DNA from: Pseudobacteroides sp.
GTDB lineage: Bacteria > Bacillota > Clostridia > Acetivibrionales > DSM-2933
Assembly: GCF_036567765.1 (NCBI RefSeq)
Contig: NZ_DATCTU010000074.1
Coordinates: 1-64,000 of the forward strand
Reading direction: 5' to 3'
DNA length: 64,000 nucleotides
The number at the start of each line of letters is the position of its first letter. The stretch's first letter is position 1. The notes under the pieces were generated by a model. That model searched no databases, was not told the origin of the DNA, and saw only the letters and a list, made by a program, of their open reading frames with translations. Position numbers and translations under genes: made by a program. This document shows, piece by piece, positions 27,847 to 34,587 of this stretch.

Positions 27847-28263
27847 ATGAACTCATACCGTAAGGAATTGTATTTCAATATCCCTGAGAGAAGAGCATAT
27901 GTGAATATAACTTCTCAAGTACAACAATGCATTAATGAAAGCGGTATAAAGGAAGGTCTTGTATTGGTAAATGCAATGAATATTACTGCAAGTGTTTTTG
28001 TAAATGATGATGAAGCTGGACTCCATAAGGACTTTGAAAAGTGGCTCGAGAATTTGGCACCTGAAAAGCCTCATAGCCAATACAATCATAATGGTTATGA
28101 AGATAACGCTGATGCTCATCTAAAGCGTCAGATTATGGGCCGAGAGGTTGTTGCCGCCATTACCAAAGGAAAGTTGGATTTTGGAACATGGGAACAGATA
28201 TTTTATGGGGAATATGACGGCAAGCGTGAAAAACGGGTTCTTGTAAAAATCATAGGTGAATAG
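27847..28263 (+). CDS. YjbQ/UPF0047 family protein (thiamine-phosphate-synthase-like)
   Basis: This 138-residue, full-length protein matches the YjbQ family: [21 protein letters not shown] near the N terminus, a central [31 protein letters not shown] carrying the conserved His, and [13 protein letters not shown]. Family members show weak thiamine phosphate synthase activity, but their true role is unclear. It has its own start signals (AAAGGATG upstream) and is the last host gene before the prophage attachment site. Confidence 0.9.
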   Translation: MNSYRKELYFNIPERRAYVNITSQVQQCINESGIKEGLVLVNAMNITASVFVNDDEAGLHKDFEKWLENLAPEKPHSQYNHNGYEDNADAHLKRQIMGREVVAAITKGKLDFGTWEQIFYGEYDGKREKRVLVKIIGE

Positions 28264-28387
28264 TTCTTGAATTTTCTGGACAAAGAAAAAGAACTTTATC
28301 ATTTACAATAAATCTAGTTGATTTTAGACGGTTTTTCATTTTTCATTTTTCAAGCCAGAATTCATAAAATTCAAGCTTGGGAAATAA

Positions 28388-28430
28388 AACAAAAAACCTT
28401 GAAACTGCTTATAATCAGTAGTTTCAAGGC
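28388..28430 (-). terminator. terminator of the interrupted tRNA gene
   Basis: CCTTGAAACT (28397-28406) pairs with AGTTTCAAGG (28420-28429), and AAAAAA (28391-28396) gives a U run on the - strand. It lies just downstream of the tRNA 3' fragment in the same orientation. Confidence 0.75.
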
Positions 28431-28441
28431 TTCAATTTATA

Positions 28442-28487
28442 AGCCCTTAACCAGAATCGAACTGGTGACCTCATCCTTACCATGGAT
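28442..28487 (-). other. prophage attachment site: 3' fragment of a tRNA gene, probably tRNA-Thr(GGU)
   Basis: On the - strand, the sequence has the right half of a tRNA: anticodon loop ATGGTAA with U33 and anticodon GGT, anticodon 3' strand GGATG, variable loop AGGTC, T arm ACCAG-TTCGATT-CTGGT (28450-28466), acceptor 3' strand TAAGGGC and one more base. The 5' half (acceptor and D arm) is missing. A tRNA terminator follows on the host side and phage lysis genes start on the other side. This is the arrangement left when a phage integrates in a tRNA 3' end: the intact tRNA, restored by phage DNA, should lie at the other prophage end beyond the window. Confidence 0.78.
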
Positions 28488-28565
28488 TAATTTAAACACC
28501 TTGTATATGTTGATACTGTAGCGATACATGATTTGCAAAAATTAGTTGTACCACTTAAGTACCAC

Positions 28566-28904
28566 TTAAGATTTTTCTGCATTTTTCATTTGATTTTTCA
28601 TTAACTCAATCTGCTTTTGATTCAATTGCCTGTTAATTTCATTGGTTTCCTGCATATCATGCAGATGACCTATAATTAAAAACCCCATACCCATAATTCC
28701 AAATAAAGTAGCAAGAATAAAGAAGCCTGTTGCATAATTGCTGTTTATTATATAATTATATGCATCGCCGCCAACATAGGCGTTTGTTGAATAATCCGCA
28801 AAAGTTGAATTGCTATAATGTTCAATTTTGTCATATCCAAAATAAATTAATACAGCACATATCACAAACATGATGCAACCAAGACTTATAAACATTTTTC
28901 TCAT
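28566..28904 (-). CDS. small membrane protein at the prophage edge (possible lysogenic conversion gene)
   Basis: This 112-residue protein has two transmembrane helices (about 4-24 and 56-80) with an outside loop of 30 residues, and a C-terminal charged, probably coiled-coil tail (QLNQKQIELMKNQMKN). The SD is AGGGGGG. It is separated from the lysis genes by a terminator and lies next to the attachment site, the typical place of genes expressed from the lysogen, such as superinfection exclusion proteins. Function unknown. Confidence 0.75.
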   Translation of the reverse strand: MRKMFISLGCIMFVICAVLIYFGYDKIEHYSNSTFADYSTNAYVGGDAYNYIINSNYATGFFILATLFGIMGMGFLIIGHLHDMQETNEINRQLNQKQIELMKNQMKNAEKS

Positions 28905-28999
28905 TATAAAACCCCCCTATAAGTTAATTTACTTACATTATATAGCAAAGAAATAATATAAAAAAGCCTTCACATTAATATAATCTAAATAAAAACACG

Positions 29000-29030
29000 A
29001 AAAGCCCAAGGGGATAGCCCAAGGGCTTTT
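29000..29030. terminator. terminator after the lysis genes
   Basis: AAAAGCCC (29000-29007) pairs with GGGCTTTT (29023-29030), with A and T runs on the two sides, so it can work on both strands. It lies just after the holin stop codon. Confidence 0.8.
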
Positions 29031-29036
29031 TATTAC

Positions 29037-29228
29037 TTAGAAACCTTTTTTATTTGTAGGATTGTTGAATACACCCCAGGCAGTTGCGGCCAATAATACC
29101 AAGTCGATTAATTCATCAACCTTTGGCACTTCAACTTTAAAATATGTCTTAAGCACAAAAACGATTAATGTAATAGTTGATACCCATGCAGCTTTGCTTC
29201 TCCATCTTGATTGCTGTTGATTAGCCAT
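29037..29228 (-). CDS. phi LC3-type holin
   Basis: This 63-residue protein has a single hydrophobic segment (WVSTITLIVFVLKTYF), the motif PKVDELIDLVLLAATAWGVFNNPT and a short basic tail, all as in phi LC3-family phage holins. It forms the membrane lesion that releases the endolysin. The start at 29228 is chosen because AAAGGATAGGTG lies upstream; three more codons upstream lack an SD. It follows the amidase gene in the same direction. Confidence 0.85.
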   Translation of the reverse strand: MANQQQSRWRSKAAWVSTITLIVFVLKTYFKVEVPKVDELIDLVLLAATAWGVFNNPTNKKGF

Positions 29229-29247
29229 ATAAAACACCTATCCTTTC

Positions 29248-29844
29248 CTACTGCTTCGCAGCGTTAATAATTAATTGCCTTACAAATTCACCTTTGCACA
29301 AGCCGCCTTTAACGGCGTTCTTTGCCCAATAATCTGGGCTGGCCATATCGCCCTTACTTTGCCATGTCTTAAGAGCATTTTCAAATTCATTATCCTTTTC
29401 CAGAGCCGCAAGCACCTGCTGCAGCGGAAAGTACTTCCCAGGGCAAGCAGTGTTGCCAAATCGCTTGTGTGGCCCAATCTCTCTTAAGTTTTTGAATCTA
29501 GTCTTATGGTACTTTAGCCTTTCAACCAGACTATTAAATTGAGCCTCAGGCATCTTGGTTTCAATGTCATAATTGCCTTCGCAACATATGCCATAACTCT
29601 TGCTGTTCATATTTTCACACTGGGCCCCGATATGGTCGCCTCTGCAGATAACGACGGTACCGTCTTTCCTGATGTACTCATTGTAGCCGATGCCATTCCA
29701 GCCGTTAGCCTGGTGCCATTGGTGGATCTGCTCAGGTGTTGCGGTAAAGGCTGCAGGATGATGCAGCACAACAAAAAGCACCTTCGAAAGATTCAAAGGT
29801 ACCAGGGGGGATTGCCAATTAAATTTTGGGGTTATGACTTGCAT
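29248..29844 (-). CDS. phage endolysin, N-acetylmuramoyl-L-alanine amidase (Amidase_2/PGRP fold)
   Basis: This 198-residue enzyme cleaves the amide bond between muramic acid and the peptide stem. Zinc ligands fit the His pair in VVLHHPAA (about 28-31) and the GPHKRFGNTACPG region (His and Cys, about 124-136). The GIGYNEYIRKDG stretch is typical of the family. The C-terminal 50 residues could be a small wall-binding or dimerisation part. No signal peptide, so release needs the holin next to it. SD GGAGCGTG is modest. Confidence 0.93.
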   Translation of the reverse strand: MQVITPKFNWQSPLVPLNLSKVLFVVLHHPAAFTATPEQIHQWHQANGWNGIGYNEYIRKDGTVVICRGDHIGAQCENMNSKSYGICCEGNYDIETKMPEAQFNSLVERLKYHKTRFKNLREIGPHKRFGNTACPGKYFPLQQVLAALEKDNEFENALKTWQSKGDMASPDYWAKNAVKGGLCKGEFVRQLIINAAKQ

Positions 29845-29850
29845 AACGGA

Positions 29851-30183
29851 TCACGCTCCTAACCATTTGGCTATTCCTGCTAATAACAGCGTTACAATAG
29901 CTCCCATTATAAACTTTGTTAAATCGTTCCATCTTTCTCCAGGCTTGCTTTTAAGGTTTTCAATTTGAGCTAATAGAGTTGTTTGGTTGTTCTTAATGTC
30001 TGTCTTAATATCTTTAATATCTGCTTTAATGTCCCTGATAGCTTCGTCTCTGGATGTGCTTTCTGCTGCAGATTGACTTCTATATTTTTCAACCTCTATC
30101 AATCGTTTAAAAATATCTTTTATGTCGTCCTTCATGGTGTTAATTTCGGCCTCATGTGCCTCATGCTTTGGACACTCTCCCAT
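29851..30183 (-). CDS. XhlA-like lysis accessory protein
   Basis: This 110-residue protein is a long heptad-rich coiled coil (about 5-85; IKDIKADIKDIKTDIKNN) followed by a C-terminal transmembrane helix (IMGAIVTLLLAGIAKWLGA). This is the layout of XhlA/hemolysin-associated proteins that work with holin and endolysin in Bacillus prophage PBSX. The start at 30183 follows AGAAGGTG. It overlaps the previous small gene by about 20 bases. Confidence 0.78.
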   Translation of the reverse strand: MGECPKHEAHEAEINTMKDDIKDIFKRLIEVEKYRSQSAAESTSRDEAIRDIKADIKDIKTDIKNNQTTLLAQIENLKSKPGERWNDLTKFIMGAIVTLLLAGIAKWLGA

Positions 30184-30310
30184 CTTTCGCACCTTCTTTC
30201 TTTTTATCGTTACTTGCCACTTTTGGAGGCGGAGGCGGTGGAGGCGGAGTGCTAAAAATGGTCCCTATAAAGTTTTTGACCGTGTTTATTAGGTTAAATG
30301 GGTTTAACAT
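30161..30310 (-). CDS. small protein with a run of eight prolines
   Basis: This 49-residue protein starts at 30310 behind GGGAGGGA. It has a hydrophobic/amphipathic N terminus (MLNPFNLINTVKNFIGTIF), eight consecutive prolines and a Lys-rich tail. It overlaps the XhlA-like gene start. Its place in the lysis module suggests a membrane-linked role. It is not a family I recognise. Confidence 0.6.
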   Translation of the reverse strand: MLNPFNLINTVKNFIGTIFSTPPPPPPPPKVASNDKKKEGAKDGRVSKA

Positions 30311-30312
30311 TA

Positions 30313-30531
30313 TCAGTTCCCTCCCGTCTTTATTTGTTGGGTAATTTCGCCGTTTTTGACTGTTTGGCTTTGTTGCCAACTGTAGTTGAAGTAAAAAGCA
30401 AAAAACAAACTAACAGAAACAGCAAAAGAAAGAATTAAAACCATTAGTATGACAAATAGTCTTTTGTTGCTTTTTTCTACTGTTATGGCTAATTCGTGAG
30501 TTGCTTCGATCAATCTCTCTAAGTTATCCAT
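30313..30531 (-). CDS. small single-pass membrane protein of the lysis module
   Basis: This 72-residue protein has an N-terminal amphipathic helix (MDNLERLIEATHELAITVEK), one transmembrane segment (LFVILMVLILSFAVSVSLFFAFYF broken over about 25-48) and a Gln-rich polar tail. The SD is AAGGAAGG. It is the first gene after the tail operon terminator. It could be a holin-like or antiholin-like protein, but no family was recognised. Confidence 0.7.
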   Translation of the reverse strand: MDNLERLIEATHELAITVEKSNKRLFVILMVLILSFAVSVSLFFAFYFNYSWQQSQTVKNGEITQQIKTGGN

Positions 30532-30567
30532 ACATACACCTTCCTTTAGCCACTACCCTATGAAGAT

Positions 30568-30604
30568 AAAATAAAAAGGACCCTGGATAAATCCAAGATC
30601 CTTA
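30568..30604 (-). terminator. terminator between tail and lysis operons
   Basis: On the - strand AGGATCTTGGAT pairs with ATCCAGGGTCCT (two G-U pairs) and is followed by TTTTTATTTT. Confidence 0.82.
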
Positions 30605-30766
30605 ATACTCAGGTGTATGTATTTATACACCCTGCCCACGGGCTGCCCAATTTGTTTATGCAAGGCGGCAAGCTTTGGGCAAAGCCGTCACTTAAGAAGA
30701 GGTGGCCACCCCTAACAAAAGAAGCCGCTTTGCGTATATAAGGATACCAAAAATATTTTATTTTGT

Positions 30767-31597
30767 CTATATCCATTGTCCATATATTGCGTCGCTAGAC
30801 CTGTACAACCCTCCTACATCGTACATTATGTCATGATTGCACCATAATACTTGATCGAAGGTTTCAGCTGATGCACTAATGGATATAGCATTAATATTTT
30901 GTTGTGATACCACCTCCCAAGCACCATTGTTAAGCATGTAAGAATGATTTAATTGAAAATCAGGGGAAACAACACTTGAATATCCTGGCGGTGACGCAGT
31001 ATATGTAAATCCTTTCTTCTCAAGCGACTCAATTTTTGTTTCGCCACCAGGAAGGCTAAATATTAATATATACTTTTGCACATCTGCAGGAAGCGGAGGC
31101 AAGCCAGCAGGATAATTCAACTGAGTAGCAGTGCCAACATATACACTAGGTTTATCCCAATTGCCGTCACTATTTACAGGCAACGGTTCACCAGTGTAAT
31201 AATCGTATGTTTGAAAATTTGCTTCCATGTATACGCTGTTGGCAAAGGTAGAGCCTCCCGAAGTCGATGATATGTTTTCTTTGGTTTCTACTACTGTTCC
31301 GAACGTTGATGCACGTCTGGTCAATATGGTAGTAAAACTTGTATCGGCTGACACTAACCAAAAGGCCGAATATCTGTTATATGCAGCACTCCACCGCATT
31401 TCGCAAATTATATGCAATGGTGGTGGAAGCTCTTCAAACCCATAAGTATATTCGGCTACAGCTGGGCCAGGATTTAATGCCCCATAGGCCGTAAATCTTA
31501 TTCGATATGGGTATGCATCTTTAAAATTACAATAGTATAGCTTGCTTTTTTTAAACCCACCATCTGCAAAGTGCAAAATCTTATCTTTATTAATCAT
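30767..31597 (-). CDS. distal tail/receptor-binding-region protein, family not recognised
   Basis: This 276-residue protein lies just after the large baseplate-type gene, with an ATGA start/stop overlap at 31594-31597 showing tight coupling. It is rich in Tyr, Ser, Gly and Pro and probably beta-structured, as is common for tail tip or fibre proteins. No signal or catalytic motif was seen. The position between baseplate and lysis genes supports a host-recognition role. The start at 31597 is preferred because it couples with the stop of the upstream gene. Confidence 0.72.
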   Translation of the reverse strand: MINKDKILHFADGGFKKSKLYYCNFKDAYPYRIRFTAYGALNPGPAVAEYTYGFEELPPPLHIICEMRWSAAYNRYSAFWLVSADTSFTTILTRRASTFGTVVETKENISSTSGGSTFANSVYMEANFQTYDYYTGEPLPVNSDGNWDKPSVYVGTATQLNYPAGLPPLPADVQKYILIFSLPGGETKIESLEKKGFTYTASPPGYSSVVSPDFQLNHSYMLNNGAWEVVSQQNINAISISASAETFDQVLWCNHDIMYDVGGLYRSSDAIYGQWI

Positions 31598-33489
31598 GTT
31601 ACCACGCCCCAAATATACCAGCCCAACCCGTCACAATATACGTTTAGGGCTTTATTGTTACCAGCTAAAGTATAACTTGCTACGTTATCGATTGGCCCAA
31701 CAATAGTCTTTGTATTTGTGTCTCGGCTTTTAAATGTAAATGTGCGGTATTTTAAATCCGATGTAGGAGTCGGCAGTGTTATTGTAATGGCATTAAATAA
31801 CTGGACTATACTATCCGCTTCCAATGCTGTTAGTGTTCCGCTAGCTGTCTTGTCAATTACTCCAACGGTAGTATTGAGCCATAAATCATTTTGCTGTGGG
31901 CTTGTTGGGGGTGTTGGGCTTACTGCTACATTGACACCAGCCTTATTTATTACTGTACCGCCTCCACCACCACCACCAACAAATGAGGCGTAGGCGTCAT
32001 AGGCATTTTCAGAATATTGGGTTGAGAAGTCTGACTCTGCACGGGAAGTTGCTTTTATAATGCTTTTTGCAACATCCCCGCTTACATGCACAAATCTTAC
32101 TTCTTCGACCAAGAAATATTCAGGGGCTGTCATTCCAAACTCAGTAAGTTGCACCTTTAACTTTTGTCCGGCTCTGAAATCCATGCTTTGTGTCTCGAAA
32201 GAAATTTCCTTTGGAGTAACAAGCCCATATCGTTTTATGTTATTCCTAACCAGTTTGTTTGCGTCTGGATAATATACAATCGTGTCGCCTGGTGCTTGGT
32301 CTGTAATTGCTGATACTGTAAAATTATTGTTGTCAACTACAGTAACAAGCCTTTTTGCATTGTTTCTTGATGTATTAACAATCATATCCCCGTTACTTAA
32401 ACCATGATTTGTTATATTAATATTAGTTGTAGTGGTAGTACTGCCAGCAGTCTTTTCAACTGTGTTGTCTACCTCGCTATCCTCTACAATGCAACCATAC
32501 ACACCCGATCCGCCTTCAACATCCTGACAATCCTTAATCGCCTGAAGGTTTTCGCCCCAAGTAACTATTTTATCGCCAAAATCATCAGCACCACCGCGGA
32601 AAAAGACTTTGTTGCGATAGTTAATTTGGTTCTCTTCAAGTTCAATTTCTCGGACTCTATAGGCGTACATATAAGCTTCTCCGGTTACAAGTCCAAAAGG
32701 AGCATTAACAACTGTGTCCTCTTGCTTAAAATGCAGTTTTCTATTGTTATCAATGTAACACTTATATCCAGATGCATCGACCATATCCTTGAGGATTTGA
32801 GCTATAGATATAGCATTGCTTGGCACATCTGCCGGATATTCATCCCATAAGTATCCGTTGCCAAACTCTGAATAAGTGTAGGTAATACCTTCCTCGACGA
32901 GATAATTGTCAATAATGGACTTTATAATATCTTTGCTGTATATCGGACTGGACCAGTTGGCCATAATAGTACGTCGGCTTGGAATATGGTTGTACCCTTC
33001 GACGATTACATCAGCCGTAAGTTTAAGGCTATTACCGCCGCTTATTCTCCTTTTGTTGATCTGTTTTATAGCACCGCCGAATATTAGTTGATTATCATAA
33101 AGCACCTTGACATTTTGACCGCAATTTGGCAATTGTGCATCCTCTTCAACAATCATCTTAAAGCGGCAATCATTGCGACGATCCATTCTGTCAGATACCT
33201 CTAAACTGCCTTGTTTAATAAATTCCGTTTTGTCTATAAATTTAAATAAGCGAATTTGATTGCCTTCGGCTTGGTCTGTGATAGCCAGAGGGATAGTAAA
33301 TGTGTTTGCATCTACACGGGTTATAATGCGACTACAAGGATCGTTATTGTTTGTAAATCTTAAAGTCCTGTTTACTATCATGTCGCCAGTCTGCAGATTG
33401 TGATTGGTTAGTTTAATAGTTGTAGCATCAGTGCCTGACTCAGCAAGTTTATTATCAACATAGCCTTGAATTAATACTTGAAATCCCAT
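31594..33489 (-). CDS. baseplate hub/tail-tip protein with internal duplication
   Basis: This 631-residue protein starts at 33489 behind AAAGGAG. Residues about 100-300 resemble the hub (gp27-like) region of siphovirus tail proteins (KVLYDNQLIFGGAIKQI, SAIAQILKDMVDASG-type stretch, VREIELEENQINYRNKV). Two copies of a small domain are visible, one near the N terminus (LTNHNLQTGDMIVN, then RVDANTFTI and ITDQAEGNQI) and one after residue 345 (ITNHGLSNGDMIVN, then VVDNNNFTV and ITDQAPGDTI). The C-terminal part after a GGGGGGG stretch looks like a separate beta domain. It is probably the tail tip scaffold. Confidence 0.82.
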   Translation of the reverse strand: MGFQVLIQGYVDNKLAESGTDATTIKLTNHNLQTGDMIVNRTLRFTNNNDPCSRIITRVDANTFTIPLAITDQAEGNQIRLFKFIDKTEFIKQGSLEVSDRMDRRNDCRFKMIVEEDAQLPNCGQNVKVLYDNQLIFGGAIKQINKRRISGGNSLKLTADVIVEGYNHIPSRRTIMANWSSPIYSKDIIKSIIDNYLVEEGITYTYSEFGNGYLWDEYPADVPSNAISIAQILKDMVDASGYKCYIDNNRKLHFKQEDTVVNAPFGLVTGEAYMYAYRVREIELEENQINYRNKVFFRGGADDFGDKIVTWGENLQAIKDCQDVEGGSGVYGCIVEDSEVDNTVEKTAGSTTTTTNINITNHGLSNGDMIVNTSRNNAKRLVTVVDNNNFTVSAITDQAPGDTIVYYPDANKLVRNNIKRYGLVTPKEISFETQSMDFRAGQKLKVQLTEFGMTAPEYFLVEEVRFVHVSGDVAKSIIKATSRAESDFSTQYSENAYDAYASFVGGGGGGGTVINKAGVNVAVSPTPPTSPQQNDLWLNTTVGVIDKTASGTLTALEADSIVQLFNAITITLPTPTSDLKYRTFTFKSRDTNTKTIVGPIDNVASYTLAGNNKALNVYCDGLGWYIWGVVT

Positions 33490-33510
33490 ATGAAACTCCT
33501 TTTTTAGCAA

Positions 33511-33543
33511 AATAAAAACACCGCCTGTTTAAAGACGGTGTTT
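33511..33543 (-). terminator. terminator of the stalk-domain moron
   Basis: AAACACCG and CGGTGTTT form the stem; on the - strand TTTTTATTTT follows. It insulates the moron from the tail-tip gene. Confidence 0.85.
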
Positions 33544-33558
33544 AATGCCTATAAAGTT

Positions 33559-34236
33559 TTATTCCTGATATTGCACCTTCCCATTTTCATAGAAAAAGTA
33601 TAATTTATCAGCATCCGAATTAATTTTTAATACAGCAACGCCCTCCCAAACTTCGCCGGGTTTTAATTTCTTTTGCTGTATAAGCTCATATCCATCAGGT
33701 GCGGCAACGCTTGTTAATATCGCCCCTCTATTCCAACCTAGCTGACTTGGTAAAATATACTGCTCATGCTTATCAATGTTTTCAAAGCGGAACTTCCATA
33801 TCTCGTACTTGATACCCGAAACCGTTTCGCCGTCTGCAACTTTACCCAACACACTGACTTTAAAAACGTCTCGTTTTTGCATGTTGTCATGTGCAATAAA
33901 CTCATTCTTCCCGACCTGGACATTTGGGTTTGGTGTGCTTACGGGTGTTGGCGTGGGGGTTGGTGGTACATCTTCAACAATATCAATGCTTACGCCGCCA
34001 GTAATTTCAACTTGTTTTTGTACTTCGTTCCAATCAACGCTTGCACCCAATATTTCGCCTATTGCTCTAAGCGGTAAGTATGTGCGACTGTCTACAACAA
34101 TGGCTTTGTCAGTGCCCTTGTATTCCGTGCCATTGATCAATATTTTATATTTTGCTGTCTGATAAGTATTTGCAGCATAAGCGATTCCCGTCATAAGTAC
34201 AAAACAAGCGATAAAGCCAGTTATAAACTTTTTCAT
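33559..34236 (-). CDS. prophage-encoded secreted protein with copper-amine-oxidase-N-like stalk domain
   Basis: This 225-residue protein has a signal peptide (MKKFITGF, hydrophobic core to YAA, about 1-22), one stalk domain (about 25-80; ILINGTEYKGTDKAIVVDSR, TYLPLRAIGEILGASVDWN), a Thr/Pro linker (PPTPTPTPVSTP) and a C-terminal beta domain (about 108-225) resembling DUF4352-type secreted domains. It is flanked by its own promoter region and terminator, so it is probably expressed in the lysogen. The architecture is like the host protein at 9626-10543, suggesting capture from a clostridial host. It may alter the lysogen's surface. Confidence 0.82.
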   Translation of the reverse strand: MKKFITGFIACFVLMTGIAYAANTYQTAKYKILINGTEYKGTDKAIVVDSRTYLPLRAIGEILGASVDWNEVQKQVEITGGVSIDIVEDVPPTPTPTPVSTPNPNVQVGKNEFIAHDNMQKRDVFKVSVLGKVADGETVSGIKYEIWKFRFENIDKHEQYILPSQLGWNRGAILTSVAAPDGYELIQQKKLKPGEVWEGVAVLKINSDADKLYFFYENGKVQYQE

Positions 34237-34273
34237 AATTAACCCCTCCTGATTTAATCTGTTTTATACTTTT

Positions 34274-34303
34274 ATTGTATAACTTTTAGAAATAATATAC
34301 AAT
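34274..34303. promoter_or_regulatory. symmetric element in the divergent promoter region of the moron pair
   Basis: ATTGTATA (34274-34281) is repeated in inverted form as TATACAAT (34296-34303), 14 bases apart. The region separates the stalk-domain gene (- strand) from a small + strand gene. -10-like TATAAT/TATACT sequences overlap the arms. It could be an operator or two back-to-back promoters. Confidence 0.45.
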
Positions 34304-34328
34304 AGTGACAAAAAAGGAGGAATAAAAA

Positions 34329-34556
34329 ATGTTTAACATTGATATTGAGGAACTCAAACAAAAAGTTGTATCTGAAATTGGGGGTGTAACTGAAAAAGAA
34401 CTTATTGAAGCTGGTAAACTTCAGCCAATTGAGGCAATAGGTGCATCCATCGCAATATCAACAAGTCATGCAGTTAATATCTGTTTAAAAGTTATTGAAG
34501 AAAACAACAAAGCCATTTGGAACGAACTGATTGCAAGAGGCGTTATAAAAGAGTAA
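34329..34556 (+). CDS. small phage protein of unknown function on the opposite strand
   Basis: This 75-residue, mostly helical protein (FNIDIEELKQKVVSEIGG..., ending ELIARGVIKE) has a very strong SD (AAAGGAGGAA). It is the only confident + strand gene in the prophage and is divergent from the stalk-domain gene, with a terminator shared with the tape measure gene. Single opposite-strand genes in a late operon are usually morons, expressed in the lysogen. No family was recognised. Confidence 0.72.
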   Translation: MFNIDIEELKQKVVSEIGGVTEKELIEAGKLQPIEAIGASIAISTSHAVNICLKVIEENNKAIWNELIARGVIKE

Positions 34557-34561
34557 ATTAA

Positions 34562-34587
34562 TAGGCTGAATGTTTAAGTTCAGCCTA
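34562..34587. terminator. bidirectional hairpin between convergent small gene and tape measure gene
   Basis: TAGGCTGAA (34562-34570) pairs with TTCAGCCTA (34579-34587). The right arm covers the tape measure stop codon. No long T run follows on either side, so efficiency may be modest. Confidence 0.65.

Noticed and set aside
28318..28521. 67-codon + strand frame at the attachment site
   Set aside because: It is a reading through the tRNA fragment (typical RIELVTSS translation) without an SD.
30605..30766. Possible small ORF after the distal tail gene
   Set aside because: The only open frame runs through the terminator at 30568-30604 and has no SD.
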